NCBI RefSeq assembly: GCF_001907695.1
Contig: NZ_KV880638.1
Location: forward strand, 1,302,882 to 1,366,881
Source: Thalassospira sp. TSL5-1
GTDB taxonomy: Bacteria; Pseudomonadota; Alphaproteobacteria; Rhodospirillales; Thalassospiraceae
Reading direction: 5' to 3'
DNA length: 64,000 nt
Shown: positions 26,429-36,060 of the stretch, one piece after another
How the letters are laid out: each line of letters begins with the position of its first letter
Position numbering within the stretch: position 1 is the stretch's first letter
The notes under the pieces: generated by a model
Told to the model about the DNA's origin: nothing
Database searches by the model: none
What the model saw: the letters and a program-made list of their open reading frames with translations, nothing else
Made by a program: the position numbers and the translations under genes

Positions 26429-26989
26429 ATGAAAGCCATCATTGCAGGCATTTTGGCAATGGCCGCAACGGTTGTCGCCTCAAATATTCTGGTTGAATAT
26501 CCGTTACCCGGCGTTTTGGCCAATTGGCTGACCTTTGGCGCCTTTACCTATCCGGTGGCGTTTCTCGTAACGGATTTGACCAACCGGGCACGCGGCGCGC
26601 AGGCCGCCCGCATGGTGGTGCTGTCGGGCTTTGCCATTGCTGTTGTGTTGTCGCTGATATTTGCCGATACCCGTATTGCCATTGCATCGGGCACGGCCTT
26701 TCTGGTCGCGCAATTGATGGACGTTACAGTGTTTGATCGCTTGCGCCAGGCAAGCTGGTGGAAGGCACCTTTGGTTTCCTCCACCATTGGCTCGATGCTC
26801 GATACCGCGCTGTTTTTCTCCATCGCTTTTGTCGGGACCGGCCTTCCCTGGCACACATGGGCGCTGGGCGATTTTTCGGCCAAAATGATCATGGCGATGA
26901 CCTGCCTTGCCCCGTTCCGCATGCTGATGGCGGTGATTCGTCCGGTAAACCGTAATGACGGTATGACCGCGCAGTCCGCCAACGCCTGA
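26429..26989 (+). CDS. yhhQ: Queuosine precursor transporter (YhhQ/VUT family)
   Basis: 186 residues with five or six hydrophobic helices. The family pattern is seen: ASNILVEYPLP near the start, TFGAFTYPVAFLVTDLTNR, and DVTVFDRLR..WWKAPLVSSTIGSMLDTALFF. Proteins of this family import queuine precursors (preQ0/preQ1 in E. coli YhhQ). It stands 56 bp before queA and in the same direction, so it belongs with the queuosine genes. A small hairpin (CCGCG / CGCGG) lies before its ribosome site AAAGG, but I could not fit a preQ1 riboswitch. Confidence 0.85.
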   Translation: MKAIIAGILAMAATVVASNILVEYPLPGVLANWLTFGAFTYPVAFLVTDLTNRARGAQAARMVVLSGFAIAVVLSLIFADTRIAIASGTAFLVAQLMDVTVFDRLRQASWWKAPLVSSTIGSMLDTALFFSIAFVGTGLPWHTWALGDFSAKMIMAMTCLAPFRMLMAVIRPVNRNDGMTAQSANA

Positions 26990-27045
26990 TCTTAGATCCC
27001 GCTTAAATGATTGTGGTGTCCTGACACTGCCAAGATGGAAAAAGA

Positions 27046-28104
27046 ATGAAAGTCGATCTGTTCGATTTTGACCTGCCGCGTGACTGCATTGCCGAACATC
27101 CGGCAGACCCGCGCGATTCCGCCCGGATGCTGGATTTGACCGCCGGTGCGATGAATGACCGTATCGTGCGCGAATTGCCCGATATTTTGCGCCCCGGTGA
27201 TTTGCTGATTTCAAACGATACCCGCGTGATCCCCGCACGCCTGTTTGGCAAACGCGGGGAAGCCAAAATCGAAGTCACCCTGCACAAACAGGAAGGCCTG
27301 GCGCAATGGCGTGCCTTTGCCAAACCGGCCAAAAAGTTGCGGATTGGCGAAATCTTCAAGGTTAATGACAGCTTTGAAGCCGAGGTGATGGACAAGCAGG
27401 ATGGCGGCGAAGTTTTGCTGCGCTTTAACGTTGCCGGGGCTGATTTGATTGCCGCGCTGGAAAAATATGGTGTGATGCCGTTACCGCCCTATATCCGGCG
27501 CGAGGCTGGGGGCGATGACAAGGATCGCCAGGATTATCAGACCATCTTTGCCCAGCATGACGGGGCCGTTGCCGCGCCAACAGCGGGTTTGCATTTTACC
27601 CCCGAATTGCTGGCAAAGCTGGATGCGCGCGGTATTACGCGCCGCACCATTACGCTGCATGTCGGGGCAGGCACGTTTTTGCCGGTTAAGGTGGATGATA
27701 CCGACGATCATAAAATGCACGCCGAATGGGGCAGTATTTCGCCAGAAATTGCAGCCCTGGCCAATGAAACCCGGGCCAAGGGGGGCCGTGTGGTGGCCGT
27801 GGGTACAACCTCGCTGCGCCTGCTGGAAAGTGCGGCGCGTGAGGATGGCATTGTTGAACCGTTTGAAAGTGAAACCAGTATCTTTATTACGCCGGGCTAC
27901 AAGTTCCGTGGTGTTGATTTGTTGCTGACGAATTTTCATTTGCCGCGTTCCACCCTGTTCATGCTGGTATCCGCCTTTGCCGGGATTGACCGTATGAAGG
28001 CGGCTTATGACCACGCGATTGCGCAAAAATACCGTTTTTATTCCTATGGCGACTGTTCGCTTCTGGAATGCGCCAACAAAGTTGAAGCACTGAAAAAGTC
28101 ATGA
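27046..28104 (+). CDS. queA: S-adenosylmethionine:tRNA ribosyltransferase-isomerase
   Basis: 352 residues, full length. It transfers the ribosyl part of SAM to preQ1 in tRNA to give epoxyqueuosine. Family segments visible are the start ([19 protein letters not shown]), [19 protein letters not shown], the [21 protein letters not shown] core, [13 protein letters not shown] and the end (YSYGDCSLL). The stop overlaps the tgt start by four bases (ATGA), showing translational coupling. Confidence 0.95.
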   Translation: MKVDLFDFDLPRDCIAEHPADPRDSARMLDLTAGAMNDRIVRELPDILRPGDLLISNDTRVIPARLFGKRGEAKIEVTLHKQEGLAQWRAFAKPAKKLRIGEIFKVNDSFEAEVMDKQDGGEVLLRFNVAGADLIAALEKYGVMPLPPYIRREAGGDDKDRQDYQTIFAQHDGAVAAPTAGLHFTPELLAKLDARGITRRTITLHVGAGTFLPVKVDDTDDHKMHAEWGSISPEIAALANETRAKGGRVVAVGTTSLRLLESAAREDGIVEPFESETSIFITPGYKFRGVDLLLTNFHLPRSTLFMLVSAFAGIDRMKAAYDHAIAQKYRFYSYGDCSLLECANKVEALKKS

Positions 28105-29243
28105 CCGAATTTCGTTACGAATTGCTGGCACAGGATGGCAAGGCCCGGCGCGGGCGCATTCACACCGCGCATGGCGTGATTGAAACGCCGGCCTTTATGC
28201 CGGTCGGCACCGCGGCCACCGTTAAGGGCATGATGCCCGAAAGTGTTGCGGCCACCGGCGCACAGATTTTGCTGGGCAATACCTATCATCTGATGTTGCG
28301 CCCCGGTGCCGAACGCATTGCGCGGCTGGGTGGTTTGCACAAATTCATGAACTGGGACAAACCGATCCTGACCGATAGTGGCGGCTATCAGGTGATGTCG
28401 CTGGCGGGTTTGCGCAAAATCACCGAAGAAGGTGTTACCTTTAAAAGCCATATCGACGGGCGTAAATTCTCGCTTTCGCCGGAACGTTCGATGGAAATTC
28501 AGCATTTGCTGGGGTCCACCATTACGATGGCGTTTGACGAATGCACACCTTTCCCCGCGACCGAGGATGTGGCGGCCGAAAGCATGCGCATGTCAATGCG
28601 CTGGGCCAAACGTTCGCGTGATGCGTTTGTCGAGCGTGAAGGCTATGCCCTTTATGGCATTCAGCAAGGCAGTGTGTTTGAAAACCTGCGCCGGGAAAGC
28701 TCGGAAAAGCTGGCGGAGCTGGACCTGCCGGGCCATTCGGTGGGCGGGCTTGCCGTGGGCGAAGGCCAGCAGGTGATGTTTGATACGCTGGATTTTTGCG
28801 TGGATATGCTGCCCGCCAACAAGCCGCGTTATCTGATGGGCGTTGGCAAACCGTCTGATCTGGTCGGGGCCGTGATGCGCGGAATTGACCAGTTCGATTG
28901 TGTGTTGCCCACCCGTTCGGGCCGTAATGCCCAAGCCTTTACCCACCGGGGTACGGTAAACCTTAAAAATGGTCGTCACCGCGATGATGACCGCGCGCTT
29001 GATGATCAATGTTCGTGCCCGGCCTGTTCGCAATATTCACGCGCCTATTTGCATCATCTGATCAAGGCGAATGAAATTTTAGGGGCGATGCTGCTGACCT
29101 GGCATAACCTGCAATATTATCAGGACCTGATGAAAGGCATGCGCGACGCCATTGCCGAAGGCCGCATGGAAGCCTTTGCGAAGCAATTTTATGCCGGTCA
29201 GGAAGGCGGGGATATTGATCCTATGCCGATGATCCAGGATTAA
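28101..29243 (+). CDS. tgt: tRNA-guanine transglycosylase
   Basis: 380 residues. It exchanges G34 for preQ1 in tRNAs with GUN anticodons. Asp92 in [11 protein letters not shown] and the nucleophile region [19 protein letters not shown] are intact, as are the zinc ligands C304, C306 and C309 (CSCPAC) and the HHLI histidine. Overlaps queA and is followed by queF after 18 bp. Confidence 0.96.
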   Translation: MTEFRYELLAQDGKARRGRIHTAHGVIETPAFMPVGTAATVKGMMPESVAATGAQILLGNTYHLMLRPGAERIARLGGLHKFMNWDKPILTDSGGYQVMSLAGLRKITEEGVTFKSHIDGRKFSLSPERSMEIQHLLGSTITMAFDECTPFPATEDVAAESMRMSMRWAKRSRDAFVEREGYALYGIQQGSVFENLRRESSEKLAELDLPGHSVGGLAVGEGQQVMFDTLDFCVDMLPANKPRYLMGVGKPSDLVGAVMRGIDQFDCVLPTRSGRNAQAFTHRGTVNLKNGRHRDDDRALDDQCSCPACSQYSRAYLHHLIKANEILGAMLLTWHNLQYYQDLMKGMRDAIAEGRMEAFAKQFYAGQEGGDIDPMPMIQD

Positions 29244-29261
29244 GGTCAAGGAACCCATATC

Positions 29262-29729
29262 ATGTCAGACCAAAGCATTTATCAAAACCTGACCATGCTG
29301 GGCGGTGATACCAAGCAGCCCGCAAGCCCGGAAGAAGCCGTGCTGGAACGGGTGCAAAACCCACAGGCCGGAACCGATTATTGCGTGCGCTTTGTAGCAC
29401 CCGAATTTACCTCCCTGTGCCCGATCACCGGCCAGCCCGACTTTGCCCATCTGGTGATTGATTATGTCCCGGCCGACTGGCTGGTGGAAAGCAAGTCGCT
29501 GAAGCTGTTTTTAACCTCGTTTCGTAATCATGGGTCATTCCATGAAGATTGCACGATCAAGGTTGGCAAACGCATTGTTGAAACGCTGGATCCGAAATGG
29601 TTGCGCATTGGTGGTTACTGGTATCCGCGCGGCGGCATTCCGATTGATGTGTTTTACCAAACCGGCCCGGCACCCGAAGGTGTCTGGATCCCGGATCAGG
29701 GTGTCGCCCCTTATCGCGGGCGCGGTTAA
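29262..29729 (+). CDS. queF: NADPH-dependent 7-cyano-7-deazaguanine (preQ0) reductase
   Basis: 155 residues, the short unimodular QueF type. C53 in [13 protein letters not shown] is the thioimide-forming nucleophile with D60 as acid, and residues 76-96 (ESKSLKLFL, then RNHGSFHED) are the QueF signature. It reduces preQ0 to preQ1, the substrate of the tgt product. The genes for preQ0 synthesis (queD, queE, queC) are not in the window. Confidence 0.95.
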   Translation: MSDQSIYQNLTMLGGDTKQPASPEEAVLERVQNPQAGTDYCVRFVAPEFTSLCPITGQPDFAHLVIDYVPADWLVESKSLKLFLTSFRNHGSFHEDCTIKVGKRIVETLDPKWLRIGGYWYPRGGIPIDVFYQTGPAPEGVWIPDQGVAPYRGRG

Positions 29730-29832
29730 AATTTAACGGCAGGGGCATTTTGCGCGTTGTGAAACGCCGCAAGCAGTCTTTGGCCGTTATTCATTTCTGA
29801 TCGCAGGCTGATACAAATTTGAATAGCCACGC

Positions 29833-29865
29833 GGCAGGAAGGTTTCGGTCTTCCTGCCTTTATTT
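29833..29865 (+). terminator. Terminator of the queuosine operon
   Basis: Perfect 9-bp stem GGCAGGAAG / CTTCCTGCC with an 8-base loop and TTTATTTT. Confidence 0.9.
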
Positions 29866-29883
29866 TGCCCGGAATATGGGATT

Positions 29884-29900
29884 GATAATTATTCTCATTG
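29884..29900 (+). promoter_or_regulatory. Fur-box candidate ahead of the sigma factor gene
   Basis: GATAATTATTCTCATTG agrees with most positions of the classical Fur consensus (GATAATGATAATCATTATC). It lies 87 bp before the FecI-like start, as expected for iron-controlled sigma factors. Confidence 0.65.
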
Positions 29901-29986
29901 CGAGGCGGGGGCGTTCTTGTTATGGAGAAGGCCATTCCCCGCCGAAAGCATAGGGGGTGATTGGTTCCGCAGAATAGGCCCGTTTG

Positions 29987-30520
29987 ATGCGTCGCGATAG
30001 AGCGTCGGTTTTGATCCGCATTTTTCAGGAAAACTATGACAATCTGCTCCGGTTTCTGACCCGCCGTATGGGCGGGGATGCGCAACGTGCCGCTGATATT
30101 GCCCAGGATACCTATTTGCGCCTGGCAGCGGCCCCGGTGAGTGATGGCAAAATTGATAACCCGCGTGCCTATGTTTATCGTGTGGCGGGCAATCTTGCCA
30201 TTGACTGGATGCGCCGCGAAAAACGCCATTTTGCCAGCAGCCAGTCTGATGCCGGGCAGGTTCCCGAACAGGTCGAAGACCCCAAACCATCGCCCGAAAT
30301 GACGGTTATGGGCCGCCAGCAACTGGCCCTGATTGACCGCGCACTGGACCGCCTGCCGGAAAATCCGCGCCGCGCGCTTTTGATGTTTCGCATGGATGGT
30401 TTTTCCCATGCCCGCATTGCGCAGGAATTGGGGGTGTCGGAAAGCATGGTTGCCAAATATATTGCCCGCGCCTTGCAACAATGCCGCGATGAACTTTGGC
30501 GGGCGGATCAAAATAAATGA
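29987..30520 (+). CDS. FecI-like ECF sigma factor
   Basis: 177 residues from the ATG at 29987 (a TTG lies directly before it). Region 2 is visible at about 10-80 (FQENYDNLLRFLTRR..AADIAQDTYLRL, NPRAYVYRVAGNLAIDWMRR) and region 4 at about 115-165 (LPENPRRALLMFRMDGFSHARIAQELGVSESMVAKYIARAL). The iron-starvation subgroup of ECF factors is indicated by sequence and by the FecR-like and TonB-receptor genes that follow. It should direct RNA polymerase to the receptor gene when the siderophore is bound outside. Confidence 0.9.
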   Translation: MRRDRASVLIRIFQENYDNLLRFLTRRMGGDAQRAADIAQDTYLRLAAAPVSDGKIDNPRAYVYRVAGNLAIDWMRREKRHFASSQSDAGQVPEQVEDPKPSPEMTVMGRQQLALIDRALDRLPENPRRALLMFRMDGFSHARIAQELGVSESMVAKYIARALQQCRDELWRADQNK

Positions 30521-30616
30521 CATTTCAATTGCTGATTTTGGTGCGCTCAAACGTCTATATTTCGAGGGGCCGATTTTTCTGTGGTGGATCGCAGGCCAGA
30601 AAACAGGAACAAGCCG

Positions 30617-31918
30617 GTGACTAGAAATTCAGACGGGCAGGACCCGCTTAACACCCGGTCGGCAGACCAGGATGAAACCAGCCGCCAGATCAGCGATATT
30701 GCGATTGACTGGCTGGTAAAGCTGTCTTCTGACCAGGTCACGCCCGATATGCAACGGCAATATCAGCACTGGCTGGCGCAATCGCCCCGGCATGTGCAGG
30801 CCATGACCGATGCCCGCACCCTGTTTGACGGTATCGGCCATACGGCCACAGCCAAACAGTGGCAGGAAGCTGGCGATGTGGAATCTGACAATGCTGTGAA
30901 CGCGCCCGATGTTGCGGGCGTTGCCTTCAACAGCAAGCTCACTGGTGCGTCAAACCGTCTGTCTGAAACCAGGCCCGTTTCATCCCCCAATGCGCATATT
31001 ACGGGGACGGGCGCGCGTGGGGACCATAAGGAAGTGGTGGCAAAGGTGCCGGGCCATGATGGCAAGGGCGAATATGCTTTGCCCCGCAATGGTGCGGCTT
31101 TGACCCGGCATCGTCGCGCGGGCACTGGCGCGCGTACTGGGATCGGCGGCCGGACCGCCATGTGGCTGGCAGTTTTGCTGGTGCTGGTTTGTGGGGCTGG
31201 CGCGGCCATTGTGCCGGGCATGGTCGGTCCGGTCGCAGGTTTGTTTGCCGATTATGCCACCGGCATTGGCGAACAGAAAACCATTACCCTGGCCGATGGC
31301 ACGGTGGTGTATTTAAACACGGCCTCCGCCCTGTCGGTTCATTACACACCAACCCGGCGCGAGGTGCACTTGCAGGCGGGCGAGGCGTGGTTTGATGTCC
31401 ATAAAAACCCCAACCGGCCCTTTGTTGTTATGGCGGGCAACGGGCAGGCACGCGCGGTTGGCACATCCTATGACGTGGCGCTGGTTGATGGTGCCGTTCA
31501 TGTCCGGGTCAGCGAAGGTATTGTCGCGGTTTCTGCGGCCAATGGGGAGGAGGCCGCATCGACAGCAGATTTGCCGGATGCCAGCGGGCTGGAAAATGGC
31601 GGTGTGCATGTTTTGGCCGGGCAGCAGATTGCCTATGATGCCAGCGGGCAGTTGGGTGCAGTCCGCACCTTTAATGATGCCGGGCAAAGTGCATGGTTGC
31701 GCGGCAAGCTGATTTTTAACCAGCAACCGTTAAACGCCGTCATTGCTGAAATACAGCGTTACCGCAAAGGGCGCATCATGCTGGTCAATCAGGATTTGGC
31801 ATCGTTAAAGGTCAGCGGGGTGTTTGACCTGCATGACCTTGATGATTTGTTGAAATCGATTGATGAAACAACACCGGCCAGCGTTATTTCAACACCGGTT
31901 ATGACCCTAATATATTGA
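30617..31918 (+). CDS. FecR-like anti-sigma factor / signal transducer
   Basis: 433 residues from the GTG at 30617 (AGGAAC upstream; an in-frame GTG at 30581 would add 12 residues). Cytoplasmic part with the DUF4880-like segment (IAIDWLVKLSSDQVTPDMQRQYQHWL), an unusually long polar linker of about 100 residues, one membrane helix (MWLAVLLVLVCGAGAAI), then the periplasmic FecR domain (ITLADGTVVYLNTASALSV, GEAWFDVHKN, VGTSYDV) and a C-terminal STN-like/DUF4974 domain (LIFNQQPLNAVIAEIQRY). It passes the siderophore signal from the receptor to the sigma factor. Confidence 0.9.
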   Translation: MTRNSDGQDPLNTRSADQDETSRQISDIAIDWLVKLSSDQVTPDMQRQYQHWLAQSPRHVQAMTDARTLFDGIGHTATAKQWQEAGDVESDNAVNAPDVAGVAFNSKLTGASNRLSETRPVSSPNAHITGTGARGDHKEVVAKVPGHDGKGEYALPRNGAALTRHRRAGTGARTGIGGRTAMWLAVLLVLVCGAGAAIVPGMVGPVAGLFADYATGIGEQKTITLADGTVVYLNTASALSVHYTPTRREVHLQAGEAWFDVHKNPNRPFVVMAGNGQARAVGTSYDVALVDGAVHVRVSEGIVAVSAANGEEAASTADLPDASGLENGGVHVLAGQQIAYDASGQLGAVRTFNDAGQSAWLRGKLIFNQQPLNAVIAEIQRYRKGRIMLVNQDLASLKVSGVFDLHDLDDLLKSIDETTPASVISTPVMTLIY

Positions 31919-32015
31919 TTTAACGTATTAAAACGCAGCCATAAAACTTTTGTGCATTTTTTTTGAAAAATCTGCTGCAAGTTTGGTGGGCGGGTTTCGT
32001 CATATGATCAACAGC

Positions 32016-32040
32016 AAATGATAACGGTTATCAAAGTCAT
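32016..32040 (+). promoter_or_regulatory. Fur-box candidate ahead of the receptor gene
   Basis: The core GATAACGGTTATC (32020-32032) is a perfect 6-1-6 palindrome within AAATGATAACGGTTATCAAA, close to the Fur consensus; 45 bp before the start. Confidence 0.7.
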
Positions 32041-32076
32041 TTGCACTGGGGTGAGATTTTATAAGGGTTGATCACT

Positions 32077-34614
32077 ATGACGTTCGGTTCAAACCGTACC
32101 AGCGGGCACAATGTGCCCTTGTCTGTTTTGCGGTCTGTTTGCGCGATGAACGCACATCACAAAAAGTCAGGTCCAGCCATTCGCCAGTTCGCGGGCAGGC
32201 TTTTGCTTGGCACGGTGCTATCGGGTGTGGTTATGGCAGGTGTGGTGGTATCGATTGCCCCGGCACAGGCGCAAAGCGGTGCATTGGCAAATGATGCCCG
32301 GGTCCAGTTTGATATTCCGGCGCAAAATCTGGATCGGGCACTCACCGCGTTTGCCGATCAGGCCGATGTGAAACTGTTTTTTCCCAGCGAAGGCATTGCC
32401 AATGTGCAGGCGGGGGCGGTGTCGGGCCGGTTTACCCGCGAACAGGCCCTGCAGATGTTGCTGAGCGGTTCAGGCTATAGCTGGCGTGTAACGGATGACG
32501 ATACCATCACCATTATTGGCGGACTAGGCAGTACCGATGCCAGCAACGGCATCGTTCTGGACCCTGTCCGGGTTGAGGCCGCGCGCGAGGTTGAACGCGC
32601 CGATGGCCCGGTACAGGGATATGTTGCCAAACGGTCGCTTTCGGCCACCAAAACCGACACGCCGATTTTGGAAACCGCCCAAAGCATTTCGGTGGTAACA
32701 ACCGAGGAAATTGAAGATCAGGGCTCGCAGACCGTTATGCAGGCAATGCGCTATACTCCGGGTGCCTTTACCGGGCAGGTTGGCGCATCCAACCGGTATG
32801 ACTATGTGATTTTGCGCGGGCTGGTCGATCGCAGCATCGATAATATCTATCTCGATGGCATGAAAACCATGAGCGATGATTCGACCTATAGTTCAATGCA
32901 GATCGATCCCTATTTCGTCGAGCGGATCGATACCGTCAAAGGTCCGGCATCGGTTTTATATGGTCGGTCCTCGCCCGGGGGGCTGGTGGCGTTAAGCAGC
33001 AAAAAACCGGAATTCGAGCAAAAGGGGGAGGTTGAGCTTTCCTACGGCACGCGTAATCAGCGCGGTGTTGCCTTTGATATCACCGGCCCGCTGACCGAAG
33101 GCGACAAACTGGCCTATCGCCTGGTGGGGAAGGCGGATGCTGCTGATACCCAGTTTGACTATGCCAAGGAAGAACGTTACGTGATTGCACCGTCCTTAAC
33201 GGCAAATTTCACTGACGATACAAGCCTGACCCTGATGGGATATTTCCAGCGTGACCCGGAAGGCGGCACGCATAATGGCGTTCCCGCCGAAGGCACGCTT
33301 TATCCCCATAACGGGCGCTATCTGCCGCGCGATTTCTTTGATGGTGATCCGTCGCTGGAAAAGTTTGATCGTACGCAAAATATGATCGGCTATGAGTTCG
33401 AGCATGATTTTGATGACGATCTCGGCTTCAAGCAGAATTTCCGTTTTCTGGATTCAGATGTTGATATTGACCAGATTTACCAAACCGGCTGGGATGGGAA
33501 TTCGGACAATTTAAAGCGCGCCTATTATGGCGGTTATGAAAGCCTGCGGGCCTTTACCGTGGATAATCAACTGACCGGGAAGTTTGCCACCGGAAAGGTA
33601 GATCATACGCTGATTGGCGGGCTGGATTACCAGCATCGTCGGTCGCGGACCAATTATTGGTACACAGCGGTATCCAGCATCAATCCGTGGCAGCCGTCTT
33701 ATGGGAATCCCGGTGTTACATTCGGCACACCCTATGCGCTGGCGACCAAAACGCTGGATCAAACCGGGATTTATGTGCAGGACCAGCTTGCTTATGAAAA
33801 CTGGCGCCTGTCATTGGGGGCGCGTCAAGACTGGGTTGAAACCGATAGCCTGAACCGGCTGAATGAAAAACGCACCGGAGAGGATCGCAGCGAACTGACC
33901 ACCCGGGCGGGTTTGCTCTATCTGTTTGATAACGGGATTGCGCCGTATATCAACTATTCGGAATCATTTAACCCCAATCTGTATGCCGATGCCAATGGGG
34001 ACCCGCTGGCACCAACCAAAGGCACGCAATATGAAGCTGGGGTGAAATATCAGCCTGCAGGGCGCGATATTTTGCTAACCGCTTCGGTATTTCACATTGA
34101 ACAGGAAAATGTCGCGATTGCCGACCCGGTCACTTTTGTCTATTCGCCCGCCGGGACGATCAAATCGCAAGGCCTTGAACTGGAGGCCCGTGCCAGACTG
34201 ACCGATCAGTTCAGCGTGACGGCCGGTTATGCCTACACCGATGCAAGCTACGATGCCCCCGGGGATGCCAAGGATGGTAAAATGCCCATGCAGGTGCCCG
34301 AACACACCGCATCGTTGTGGGGGAAATATAGTATTGATGCCGGGGCGCTGGCCGGGCTGGATGTTGCTGCGGGGGTGCGCTATGTCGGCGAGACGTGGGC
34401 TAATGAAACCAATACCCAGCGCGTACCTGATTATACGCTTGTTGATTTGTCCTTTGATTACGATTTGTCGCGGATTGGTGTTGAAAATGCCGATATGCGC
34501 CTGAATATCAACAACCTGTTTGACAAGGAATATGTCGCATCCTGCAACAAGCTGGCAAACTGTTATCTGGGGCAGGAGCGCACAGTGCTGGCCACCTTGC
34601 GTTACCGTTTCTAG
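32077..34614 (+). CDS. TonB-dependent siderophore receptor with signalling (STN) domain
   Basis: 845 residues from the ATG at 32077 (TAAGGG upstream); a later ATG at 32146 would give a more compact signal peptide. The signal peptide ends near APAQAQ. Residues 78-128 are an STN domain (FDIPAQNLDRALTAFADQADVKLFF), the part that contacts the FecR-like protein. The plug follows (TPILETAQSISVVTTEEI, then DTVKGPASVLYGRSSPGGLV) and the 22-strand barrel ends in ATLRYRF. The closest group is the FpvA/FhuE/FoxA hydroxamate-type receptors. Substrate siderophore not predictable. Confidence 0.92.
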   Translation: MTFGSNRTSGHNVPLSVLRSVCAMNAHHKKSGPAIRQFAGRLLLGTVLSGVVMAGVVVSIAPAQAQSGALANDARVQFDIPAQNLDRALTAFADQADVKLFFPSEGIANVQAGAVSGRFTREQALQMLLSGSGYSWRVTDDDTITIIGGLGSTDASNGIVLDPVRVEAAREVERADGPVQGYVAKRSLSATKTDTPILETAQSISVVTTEEIEDQGSQTVMQAMRYTPGAFTGQVGASNRYDYVILRGLVDRSIDNIYLDGMKTMSDDSTYSSMQIDPYFVERIDTVKGPASVLYGRSSPGGLVALSSKKPEFEQKGEVELSYGTRNQRGVAFDITGPLTEGDKLAYRLVGKADAADTQFDYAKEERYVIAPSLTANFTDDTSLTLMGYFQRDPEGGTHNGVPAEGTLYPHNGRYLPRDFFDGDPSLEKFDRTQNMIGYEFEHDFDDDLGFKQNFRFLDSDVDIDQIYQTGWDGNSDNLKRAYYGGYESLRAFTVDNQLTGKFATGKVDHTLIGGLDYQHRRSRTNYWYTAVSSINPWQPSYGNPGVTFGTPYALATKTLDQTGIYVQDQLAYENWRLSLGARQDWVETDSLNRLNEKRTGEDRSELTTRAGLLYLFDNGIAPYINYSESFNPNLYADANGDPLAPTKGTQYEAGVKYQPAGRDILLTASVFHIEQENVAIADPVTFVYSPAGTIKSQGLELEARARLTDQFSVTAGYAYTDASYDAPGDAKDGKMPMQVPEHTASLWGKYSIDAGALAGLDVAAGVRYVGETWANETNTQRVPDYTLVDLSFDYDLSRIGVENADMRLNINNLFDKEYVASCNKLANCYLGQERTVLATLRYRF

Positions 34615-34685
34615 GCGTAATAACCTTTGCTGCTGTTTTGCCTGGACCCGGGGTTAAGGCAAAACAGCAAACCATCATCGGCATG

Positions 34686-34722
34686 AAAGGGCGCAGCTGA
34701 GATATTGCCGCGCCCTTTATTA
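34686..34722 (+). terminator. Terminator of the receptor gene
   Basis: Perfect 9-bp stem AAAGGGCGC / GCGCCCTTT, loop of 15 bases, then ATTAT. Confidence 0.65.
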
Positions 34723-34916
34723 TATTGGCGGTCTGGGGGGACGACCAGAGGGGCAGGTCGGTCCAAAAGGCGGCAGCCAGGATAGGGAAAGACATTGCGT
34801 GCGCCCATACTGGATTTTTGGCTGTGGCAAATGTTATGAAGCACCTTATTGGCACTTTGCGCGCACTAAAGGTTTGGCGCGCAGGGTAAAGGGGCAACGG
34901 GCAGTCGGGTAGTATT

Positions 34917-36056
34917 TTGGCGCACAGCATTTCCTTTCGCGACATTCAGGACAAAGCCAAAGACATCGGCTTTGATGTGTGTGGTGTGGCGCGCCCGGAA
35001 ATTGATCCGCGCAACCAGCAACGGCTGGATGAATTTGTCGCCGGTCGGGAATATGGCAGTATGGAGTGGATGGCAGACCCGGAACGCCTGCCGCGCCGCC
35101 GAGACCCGCGTGTTTTGTGGGAAGATGTGAAAAGCGTGATTGTGCTGGGCACCAATTACGGCCCGGCAGAGGACCCGCTAACCCTGCTCGATCACCCGGA
35201 CCGGGCGATGATTTCGGTTTATGCGCAAAACCGCGATTATCATGACCTGATCAAAAAACGCCTGAAGCAGCTTGCCCGCTGGTTAATGGAGCAAAGCAGG
35301 GAAGGCGAACAGGTAAAAGTTTTTGTTGATACTGCACCGGTATTGGAAAAGCCGCTGGCGCAATCCGCCGCGATTGGCTGGCAGGGCAAACATACCAATG
35401 TGGTATCCCGCCAATATGGCTCCTGGCTGTTTTTGGGCGAGGTTTTTACCACCCTGGAATTTGACGATGCGCCGAACCGGGCGGAAATTGACCATTGTGG
35501 GTCGTGCCGCAATTGCCTGGATGCCTGCCCGACCAATGCGTTTCCCGCGCCCTATAAACTCGATGCCCGTAAATGTATTTCGTACCTGACCATCGAACAT
35601 GATGGCGTGATCCCGCGTGAATTTCGCGTTGCAATGGGCAATCGCATTTATGGCTGCGATGATTGCCTGTCGGTCTGCCCGTGGAACAAATTTGCCAGCC
35701 GCACCGAAGAACTGGCCTTTATCCCGCGTGCCGAGCTTACCGCGCCGCGTCTGGCGGATTTCCTCGATATGGACGACGCGGCCTTCCGCGCCTTTTTTAC
35801 CGGGTCGCCGATTAAGCGCATCGGCCGGGCAAAGTTTTTGCGCAATGTGCTGATTGCGATTGGCAATGCGGGCGACCGGCAGGTGTTGCCACACCTGCGT
35901 GCCTTGCTAAAGGACCCCGCCGCCGTGATCCGGGCGAGTGTTGTTTGGGCGCTATTCCGATTGATGACAACTGAAGAATTTGCCGAGATACGGCAAATCC
36001 AGCTTGCGGGTGAGCAGGACGAAACCGTGCGCGCTGAATGGGAAGCTGTGGCCTGA
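34917..36056 (+). CDS. queG: Epoxyqueuosine reductase
   Basis: 379 residues from a TTG. It reduces epoxyqueuosine to queuosine in tRNA, using cobalamin and two 4Fe-4S clusters. The ligands are seen at C194, C197, C200, C204 (CGSCRNCLDACP) and C247, C250, C254 (CDDCLSVCP), plus the ARKC cysteine between them; VDTAPVLEKPLA carries the catalytic Asp. A HEAT-like C-terminal part (HLRALLKDPAAVIRASVVWAL) is present. It completes the pathway started by queF-queA-tgt 5 kb upstream. It converges with the phosphodiesterase gene, the two stops being 4 bases apart. Confidence 0.93.
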   Translation: MAHSISFRDIQDKAKDIGFDVCGVARPEIDPRNQQRLDEFVAGREYGSMEWMADPERLPRRRDPRVLWEDVKSVIVLGTNYGPAEDPLTLLDHPDRAMISVYAQNRDYHDLIKKRLKQLARWLMEQSREGEQVKVFVDTAPVLEKPLAQSAAIGWQGKHTNVVSRQYGSWLFLGEVFTTLEFDDAPNRAEIDHCGSCRNCLDACPTNAFPAPYKLDARKCISYLTIEHDGVIPREFRVAMGNRIYGCDDCLSVCPWNKFASRTEELAFIPRAELTAPRLADFLDMDDAAFRAFFTGSPIKRIGRAKFLRNVLIAIGNAGDRQVLPHLRALLKDPAAVIRASVVWALFRLMTTEEFAEIRQIQLAGEQDETVRAEWEAVA

Positions 36057-36060
36057 TCAG

